From: CAWAYR01 sp050250955
GTDB taxonomy: Bacteria; Acidobacteriota; Vicinamibacteria; Vicinamibacterales; UBA2999
Length of the DNA stretch: 64,000 nt
Direction of reading: 5' to 3'
Assembly: GCA_050250955.1 (NCBI GenBank)
Contig: JBFWNR010000013.1
Span: 44,482 to 108,481, forward strand
Made by a program: the position numbers and the translations under genes. The notes beneath the pieces were generated by a model. The model did no database searches and was not told the origin of the DNA. It worked only from the letters and a program-made list of their open reading frames with translations. Of the stretch, positions 58,593 to 64,000 are shown piece after piece (position 1 is the first letter of the stretch; each line of letters opens with the position of its first letter).

Positions 58593-60545
58593 CTACGCGA
58601 GTGCCCGCAGGAGCTTGTCCAGTTTGTCCGCCTTCGCGGACCCTTTCAGGAACTCGTCGTACGCGGCACGAGCGTTGCCAATCAGGGTCTCATAGTGCAC
58701 AACCCTCGCGTTGATGGCGCCCAGCGCCTTCGCGACCTTTGCGGGCCCGCCGGGTTCGTCATCTTCCCTCACTGGTTGGCCGACGACGAAAACGATCGAA
58801 ATGTGTGGATCCTGCTTGCCTTCAGCTTTCAGGCACTTCTGCAAAGCGGTCAGGTACTTGTTGCCTTGGTCCATAAGTTCGGCCATGCCAAGCCCACGGT
58901 CCGCCCGCTTTAGCTCGACGACGATGTGCTCACCGGCATTCGTTCGGTACTTGATATCAACTCGTCCCTTGCTCTCACGGTCCGACAGGTCTGGTTTGAA
59001 CGCCTTGTAATCCTTCTTGAGCCGTTGCTCGATCCGTTCGCTGCCTGCGGCACGTTCCCATCCGGGGTCCAAGAGCCACAGATGAGAGAAGAGGTGCTTC
59101 TGGAGCACCTTTTCCTTCTCGTTGTCGTCAACGAGACTTTCGAACTCGCGGATGACATCGAGCCGGACCTTGACAATCTCCCTGTAGAGAGAGCCCTCGA
59201 GCGTTGCCAGATCCGATAGCAGCGGCAGCAGCTTCGCAGCGGTCAGGCCAGACTGGCCGAGTAGATGCGCTTCCTCGCGTAAGCGCAAGCGCTCGAACGC
59301 GAGCATCCCAGCTCTGTAGAGATGGTTGCGGTCCTCTCGATCTTCGAGATCCGCGCCGCGAACAAGGCCAAGCATCCTCTCGGCGCTCTTCTGCTGAGTT
59401 GGAGGCAATGTTTGGACCCACTCCTTCAGCGCCGGAGACTCGTCCTGCGCCTGCTTCCCTCGGGCCTCGTTCCTCATCTCCGTCCACGAATCCTGAATCG
59501 AGCGGAGCGTGTCCTGGAGAAACGCGGTGAGGGCAACATACCGGTCGTCGTCCTCGACGAGCCGCTGTCGATCACTGGTCGCGATATCGTCCTGGCTGCC
59601 GATGTCGAGGAAATCCGCTTCGACCTGTCCCGTCAGATAGCTGACGAGGATGCGGTTGAAGCCGAGGCGATCGAGGATGTTCTCTTGAATGAGGCGGCCC
59701 CTTGCGAGGATGACGATCCCGTTCAACGATCCGGCCTCATCGTGTTTCAGCTTTTTCGGTTCGTCCGCCGCCCCGAGCCAGCCCGTGACGGTCCATGAGG
59801 ACTCGCCGGCTTTGACCTGGCCCGGCAACACGAAGCGCTTCCTGAGGCTGGGCAGGTCGGAATTATCAAACCGCTGCTCGTCAAACTCCCAAAGGAACTC
59901 GACAGCGCGCAGGTCCTCCCGATCCGATGGGCCCACGGATGCGCCATTGATGCTGACGTCGAAGCGATCGCCGTCGGCGCCCTGAAAGCCGATGATCGAA
60001 AAGCGTCTCGCGATCCGCTTGCGGAGAGCCGCTACGGACTGAGCGGTCCTCTTCTTGGTCAGCCCTGTGAGTACGAGCCGTGTTCCCGTCGCCGGGCCAT
60101 CGAAGTCAATCGGCTTCGGGTAGTAGCTCTTCCTCGCCTTGACAGCCTTCTTCACATCGGCCGTGACCATCCTGAACGCTTCGGACTTCCGGCCTTGCCG
60201 TGTGTGGACCTCGATCGTGCCTGCGATAGAAAAGAGCGCGAGCTTCCCGATCCCCTTTCGCCCCATGAAGGGTCTGCCCCTGCGCGACGTTTCGCCTTCG
60301 TGAACGCGCTTGTCGTAGCCCACAGACAGGAATCGCTGATTGATCTGGCCGCGATCCATGCCGACGCCAGAATCCTCAATAACGATTCGGTCATCGCTGA
60401 TGTCGATCGTCACGACGGCCGCGTCCGCATCCCAGGCGTTGGCCACCGCTTCGGATAGAACGGCCGCGGCATTGCTGTACAACTTGATGCCGAGATGATC
60501 GAGCACTCGTAAGTCAAGTGTGAGTCGGTAGCGGGGTGCGCTCAT
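58593..60545 (-). CDS. MutL/MORC-like GHKL ATPase with C-terminal PD-(D/E)xK nuclease domain
   Basis: This 650-residue protein begins with a GHKL ATP-binding fold. The N-box is EAVANAWDADA (residues 32-42, with the catalytic Glu and Mg-binding Asn). Motif G1 is DSGVGM (58-63). The lid and G2 motif is GRKGIGKLALFSIAG (95-109). A TGTRLVLTGL strand comes later. The order and the GRKGIGK lid match MutL/Hsp90/MORC-type ATPases, not sensor kinases. A middle region (residues 200-450) with long helices separates it from a C-terminal domain holding VDIKYRTNAGEHIVVELKRA: Asp530, Glu544 and Lys546 fit a D-x13-ExK nuclease site. It overlaps the methyltransferase gene by four bases (ATGA). The family is known from restriction-modification loci; a restriction or loop-extruding/translocating role here is inference. 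Confidence 0.85.
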   Translation of the reverse strand: MSAPRYRLTLDLRVLDHLGIKLYSNAAAVLSEAVANAWDADAAVVTIDISDDRIVIEDSGVGMDRGQINQRFLSVGYDKRVHEGETSRRGRPFMGRKGIGKLALFSIAGTIEVHTRQGRKSEAFRMVTADVKKAVKARKSYYPKPIDFDGPATGTRLVLTGLTKKRTAQSVAALRKRIARRFSIIGFQGADGDRFDVSINGASVGPSDREDLRAVEFLWEFDEQRFDNSDLPSLRKRFVLPGQVKAGESSWTVTGWLGAADEPKKLKHDEAGSLNGIVILARGRLIQENILDRLGFNRILVSYLTGQVEADFLDIGSQDDIATSDRQRLVEDDDRYVALTAFLQDTLRSIQDSWTEMRNEARGKQAQDESPALKEWVQTLPPTQQKSAERMLGLVRGADLEDREDRNHLYRAGMLAFERLRLREEAHLLGQSGLTAAKLLPLLSDLATLEGSLYREIVKVRLDVIREFESLVDDNEKEKVLQKHLFSHLWLLDPGWERAAGSERIEQRLKKDYKAFKPDLSDRESKGRVDIKYRTNAGEHIVVELKRADRGLGMAELMDQGNKYLTALQKCLKAEGKQDPHISIVFVVGQPVREDDEPGGPAKVAKALGAINARVVHYETLIGNARAAYDEFLKGSAKADKLDKLLRALA

Positions 60546-61612
60546 CGTGTGGCCTTGACGTGGGCGCGCACTGTCCTCACGACGGCACGCCCGACGTGGC
60601 GAGCGAGTCTGGGAGGTACGGCGTTGCCGATCAGACGGCCAAGCGTAGAGAAGTAGACCTTCTCGTTCGCGTCAACGAAGCGATACGCACGCGGAAAAGT
60701 CTGAAGAATAGCGGCCTCACGGAGGGTGAGAGACCTGAGTTGATCTGGATGACCGAAGCGTCCCGTGCCGAAGTTGAACGCTTGGGTAGTAATGGTCGGA
60801 GACGGCTCGTCCCAGACCATTCGAGCGTAGACACTCTGATAGCTTGCTCCCGTCTCCTTTCGGTGGCAGGCGGCACGGAGTTCCTCCGGCCAGTCTTGCC
60901 AGGAGCCGCCTGGCTTCGACGCAGCCAGTCGCTTCAGGTTCACGTCGGTCAACTTCCGTGCGACGTGCAGTCGATCACGGGCATCGCGTTGGCCGGCAGC
61001 CAACGCAGAGAGACCGCCAATGGCGTCACGAACGGTGCGAAACTCCTCCGGCGACACCTGGCCTTCGGGAACTGCGATCGGGCCAATCCGTGAGGCAACC
61101 AAAACTAGGCGGCGGCGATGTTGGGGGACACCGAACCGTGGGCAGTACACCGAGGCGTAGTCAATCTCGTAACCAGCCGCGCGGAGCGTTGAGGCGAAGT
61201 CGGAAAACATCGACTTCGAGGCTAAGTCGGGAACGTTCTCCATCGTCACCAGTTCCGGCCTCACGCCGTTGACGAGACGCGCGAACTCGCTCAGCAAACT
61301 CCACTCGTCGTCCGTGGCGTTGTCGGTGCCTCGGCGAAACGACGAGAAGGGCTGACACGGCGCACAACCTGCCAAGAGACGGTACTTGGCCTTCCCAAAG
61401 AGCCGCTCTAGACGGGCCGACGTGAATTCTCGGATGTCGGCTTTGATGAAGCGGCTGCCATTGTTACGTTCGAACGGGAACTTGCAGGCGGGATCAAGAT
61501 CAACGCCAGCGACGACGCGGATGCCTGCCCGCTGCAGCCCGTACGTAAGACCGCCTGCTCCGCAGAACAAGTCAACGGCAGTGATGGAGAGACGAGAAGC
61601 GGCTGTTTTCAT
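60542..61612 (-). CDS. DNA (cytosine-5) methyltransferase
   Basis: This enzyme of about 356 residues has the m5C methyltransferase motifs in order: motif I VDLFCGAGGLTYGLQ (S-adenosylmethionine site), motif IV LLAGCAPCQPFSSF with catalytic Cys86, motif VI VTMENVPDL, motif VIII PQHRRRLVLVAS, a variable target-recognition region around YARMVWDEPSPTITTQAFNFGTGRFGHPDQ, and motif X IGNAVPPRLARHVGRAV. It should transfer a methyl group to cytosine C5 within a specific sequence. ATG at 61612 is chosen; GTG at 61618 would add two residues. No clear ribosome site precedes either. It is coupled by ATGA to the GHKL ATPase and is divergent from a second methyltransferase. Confidence 0.95.
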   Translation of the reverse strand: MKTAASRLSITAVDLFCGAGGLTYGLQRAGIRVVAGVDLDPACKFPFERNNGSRFIKADIREFTSARLERLFGKAKYRLLAGCAPCQPFSSFRRGTDNATDDEWSLLSEFARLVNGVRPELVTMENVPDLASKSMFSDFASTLRAAGYEIDYASVYCPRFGVPQHRRRLVLVASRIGPIAVPEGQVSPEEFRTVRDAIGGLSALAAGQRDARDRLHVARKLTDVNLKRLAASKPGGSWQDWPEELRAACHRKETGASYQSVYARMVWDEPSPTITTQAFNFGTGRFGHPDQLRSLTLREAAILQTFPRAYRFVDANEKVYFSTLGRLIGNAVPPRLARHVGRAVVRTVRAHVKATR

Positions 61613-61825
61613 CGACACGTTCGTTGCGCTCTGCCCGCCCGATAAGCGGGGCGGTTGGGCAAAGCTCCGCGGGGCCTACCATGTTCTGGCGGGCCGCTAC
61701 GACGCGCCGGGCCGACGACGGGCAGCATAGCAGATTGTGCCACGCATCGGATTGTTGAGGCACGAGAACGTCCGCCCGGGAGACGAGCCCACTGGACGCA
61801 TCGTCGGCATCGGGCGAGAACGCCC

Positions 61826-61855
61826 TTGTGACCAACCCAGTCGTGCGTTCACAAT
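61826..61855 (+). promoter_or_regulatory. Candidate promoter for the second methyltransferase
   Basis: TTGTGA (61826-61831) and CACAAT (61850-61855) are 18 bases apart, and AAGGTG lies just before the ATG at 61876. The box lies in the 260-base divergent spacer between the two methyltransferase genes. Confidence 0.4.
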
Positions 61856-61875
61856 AGCGTTCCAAGGTGCGCAAG

Positions 61876-63210
61876 ATGTCTTCGTCAAAGCGTCAGCGGC
61901 TCCCCGAAGGCCGCAAGGGATTCCGTGTGGCCGACCTATTCTGCGGAGCCGGCGGCTTGGCGGAAGGCTTCCGCCAGGCCGGCTGCTCGATTGTCGTCGG
62001 GTCCGATGCCGATCCCGACGCCTGCGCGACGTTCTCGCTGAACTTCCCGGAAGCGACGACAGTCCATGGCGACCTCCGCCAGCCTGACGTGAAGGCAAGA
62101 GTCACCAGTACGGCCGGCGATCGCATCGACATCCTGGTGGGCGGCCCTCCGTGCCAGGCCTTCTCGCAGGTTCGTAACCACGCCCGGCTGATCGATGACC
62201 CGCGCAACTCCCTGTACCGCGAGTTCGTCGGTATGCTCCGCGCGTTAGAACCGCGCGCGTTCGTGATGGAAAACGTCCCAGGGTTGGAGCAGATGGGCGT
62301 GCGGGAACAGGTCATGGAAGACCTCGCCGTTGACGGTTTGTACAGCGTCCGATCTCAGGTTGTTGACGCCGCTGACTTCGGCGTGCCGCAGACGCGGAAG
62401 CGGATCATCTTCTTCGGTATCGACTCGTCGCTCGACATCGACCCGCCGATCATGCACGGCTCGGGCGCGACGACGGCCTTCTCGCTGCAGCGCCGGAATG
62501 GTGGGTCACGCGTGCGCTACCGAGTGACGCCGAACCGGTCACTCCTCGTATCTATCGATCAACTGAACGATGGGGAGGACACAGCCTTCGTGACGGCTGA
62601 GCAGGCCCTGAGCGATCTCGATGTTCTCACGGCGGGCGAGCGTCAAGACGAGATGCCGGTCGACGTCCTGAAGGCCCCCGTTTCGGCGTATCAGCGCCGT
62701 ATGCGCGAAGGTCTGGGTCCGGTCATCCGTAACGTCAGCGTCCCTCGACTGAACGAGGACACTCGGCTGCGCCTGATGGGGCTGCCTCCGGGCGGCAATT
62801 TCCGCGACCTGCCAGAAGAGCTCACCGAGCGCTATCTCACAGGCGAGCGCTGGGGGCCGAGCAACGGCACGGGCCGCCTTGGGCGGAAACACTTCTACGC
62901 ATACCGGCGGCTGCACCCCGGCCTCTGGTCCTGGACGCTGAACACGAAGGCAGACTCCGTGTACCACTACCGGCGTGCGCGCGCGCTGAGCGTCAGGGAG
63001 TTCGCCCGGCTGCAGTCGTTCCCTGACAGATTCGTCTTCACGACCGACCCGCGACCGGGTGAACTACCCGGCAGGATCGATGGCGGCGCGGCGCATTCGA
63101 GGTACCGGCAAGCCGGCAACGCGGTTCCGCCCCTCCTCGGCAGGGCGATCGCGACCGCATTGCTGGAGCGCCTGACCACCGGCCTCGCGACGAGGAAGAG
63201 AAGCGCTTGA
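61876..63210 (+). CDS. DNA (cytosine-5) methyltransferase, second enzyme
   Basis: This 444-residue enzyme is clearly different from the first one but has a complete motif set: motif I VADLFCGAGGLAEGFRQAG, motif IV ILVGGPPCQAFSQVRN with catalytic Cys93, motif VI FVMENVPGLEQM, motif VIII PQTRKRIIFFGI, and motif X SRYRQAGNAVPPLLGRAIATALLERL. The long region between motifs VIII and X (about 230 residues) holds the target-recognition domain. Two m5C methyltransferases in one cassette suggest an asymmetric recognition site with one enzyme per strand, or different specificities. ATG at 61876 has AAGGTG six bases upstream; a GTG at 61867 is also in frame. Its stop overlaps a TTG start (TTGA) of the following nuclease-like gene. 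Confidence 0.95.
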   Translation: MSSSKRQRLPEGRKGFRVADLFCGAGGLAEGFRQAGCSIVVGSDADPDACATFSLNFPEATTVHGDLRQPDVKARVTSTAGDRIDILVGGPPCQAFSQVRNHARLIDDPRNSLYREFVGMLRALEPRAFVMENVPGLEQMGVREQVMEDLAVDGLYSVRSQVVDAADFGVPQTRKRIIFFGIDSSLDIDPPIMHGSGATTAFSLQRRNGGSRVRYRVTPNRSLLVSIDQLNDGEDTAFVTAEQALSDLDVLTAGERQDEMPVDVLKAPVSAYQRRMREGLGPVIRNVSVPRLNEDTRLRLMGLPPGGNFRDLPEELTERYLTGERWGPSNGTGRLGRKHFYAYRRLHPGLWSWTLNTKADSVYHYRRARALSVREFARLQSFPDRFVFTTDPRPGELPGRIDGGAAHSRYRQAGNAVPPLLGRAIATALLERLTTGLATRKRSA

Positions 63211-64000
63211 CCGCGGAAACGGGCGGGGCACCACGAATCGATCGCGCGTTCGGGGCTGAGAGCAGACTGCAGCTCCTCGACGAGTATTTCTCGATTGGCG
63301 GGAACGTGACGCCAGCCAACGCCTGGCAGCACGTCTACCGGCTCCTTCTGTGGACCGATCGGACCACAGGACTCGCGCATTGCTACGAGAGTGACAAGGC
63401 CCAGCCCGGCCGCAAGTGGTACGAGCGCTCGTTGGCGTTCCACGATTGGCTCGCCGGATCGCTCGGCATCGCGCCGCATGATGTCGCCGCGCAAGTCGAC
63501 TGGCTGTTCCGCCGTGGCACGGAGCGGCTCGCCGCGATTCTCGCCAGCCAGGAGAAAGTGCGCTCTGCACGGGCGGCGGAGCAACGCGCGTCGTACGCCG
63601 GACGTGGCTTTCCCGAGCCGGGCGAGGATCCCGTTCTCGAGAGCCTCATTCGCGAGGTCCTGTCCGAATGGCTGGCCGACCCACCGCCTGAGGCGATGCG
63701 CCAACTGACCGACCGGATCAGGACGTACTTCGGGCAGGAGAACAAGCGCAAGAACCTCGTTGGCGAGGGCTTCGAGGACGTTCTGGCGGCACTCATCAGG
63801 CGAGCGACGGCTTCTGCGTCGTTGACGGTGACAGCAAGACCGCTGCTCCATGAGATTGAAGGCTTCCGGCCGCCACCCGGCAAGGAGGAGCCCAGGCGCG
63901 TAGATCTCGCGATCGTGTCATCACATCACCAAAGAACTCTGATCAGCGCCAAGTGGAGTATCCGCGCCGACCGCGAGGAACAGTTCGGCGTCGACTTTGA
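63207..64000 (+). CDS. Probable restriction endonuclease, partial (runs off the window)
   Basis: An open frame of 264 codons continues to the window end with no stop. Its TTG start overlaps the methyltransferase stop by four bases, which is strong evidence of coupling. The N-terminal part is helical (SRLQLLDEYFSIGGNVTPANAWQHVYRLLLWTD). Near the window end it reads RRVDLAIVSSHHQRTLISAKWSIRADREEQFGVDF: Asp233 and Lys249 in D-x13-SAK, followed by Glu257/Glu258, resemble a PD-(D/E)xK site in which the acidic residue has moved downstream. NLVGEGFEDVLAALIRRA (183-200) is a typical preceding helix with a conserved Glu. The position right after a cytosine methyltransferase supports a restriction enzyme. 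The family name cannot be assigned, and the C-terminus is missing. Confidence 0.75.
   Translation, partial: MTAETGGAPRIDRAFGAESRLQLLDEYFSIGGNVTPANAWQHVYRLLLWTDRTTGLAHCYESDKAQPGRKWYERSLAFHDWLAGSLGIAPHDVAAQVDWLFRRGTERLAAILASQEKVRSARAAEQRASYAGRGFPEPGEDPVLESLIREVLSEWLADPPPEAMRQLTDRIRTYFGQENKRKNLVGEGFEDVLAALIRRATASASLTVTARPLLHEIEGFRPPPGKEEPRRVDLAIVSSHHQRTLISAKWSIRADREEQFGVDF

Overview
The window is about 70% GC and looks like Acidobacteriota, most probably the Vicinamibacteria branch. This is an inference from gene content, not from a marker gene. The signs are three large Ser/Thr kinases with TPR or beta-propeller tails, two very large carboxypeptidase-regulatory TonB-type receptors, an ECF sigma factor overlapping a kinase gene, an FG-GAP/TPR secreted-protein operon, an archaeal/fungal-type Asd, and many GTG starts with -10 boxes just upstream of start codons.

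Layout. 1-5.0 kb: the 3' end of class II fumarase, a kinase-TPR gene, and a convergent ADP-forming acyl-CoA synthetase. 5.0-6.3 kb: a decayed patch with remnants of an outer-membrane barrel gene and a multicopper oxidase. 6.3-9.5 kb: a kinase/beta-propeller gene and tRNA-Asn. 9.6-14.0 kb: a tightly coupled ABC ATPase, FtsX-type permease and AttH/CrtC-like lipocalin operon. 14.0-17.3 kb: a membrane protein, recR, dnaX and the SRP RNA. 17.3-23.8 kb: a TonB-type receptor, then a cyclophilin, FG-GAP and TPR gene chain. 23.8-28.5 kb: an operon of ECF sigma factor, membrane DUF4384-like protein, secreted caspase-like protein, barrel protein and serine hydrolase. 28.6-35.0 kb: a lysine/aspartate-family operon (asd, lysC, dapB, dapA, dapD, M20 deacylase) with a candidate ribosome-mediated attenuator. 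35.0-37.9 kb: flotillin, NfeD-like and 7-TM membrane genes. 38-41 kb: small secreted proteins. 41.1-43.3 kb: a fused OtsA-OtsB trehalose synthase. 43.3-50.0 kb: a second TonB-type receptor divergent from a sigma factor/kinase pair. 50.0-55.5 kb: a full Mrp (Mnh) Na+/H+ antiporter operon. 55.8-57.6 kb: a Ca2+/Na+ exchanger and a secreted protein.

At 57.74 kb a tRNA-Ser(GGA) gene breaks off exactly at the end of its anticodon loop. From there to the window end the content is different: a palindrome, a frameshifted parD antitoxin remnant, and a defence cassette. The cassette has two divergent arms. One holds an m5C DNA methyltransferase followed by a MutL/MORC-like GHKL ATPase with a C-terminal PD-(D/E)xK nuclease. 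The other holds a second m5C methyltransferase translationally coupled to a probable restriction endonuclease that runs off the window. This is the most likely unusual system here, and the broken tRNA is the likely left edge of the island that carries it.

Two dispersed repeat families run through the region: GGGGTCWGACCCC palindromes, one of which supplies the C-terminus and stop codon of the M20 deacylase, and GCTAGC-rich repeats.
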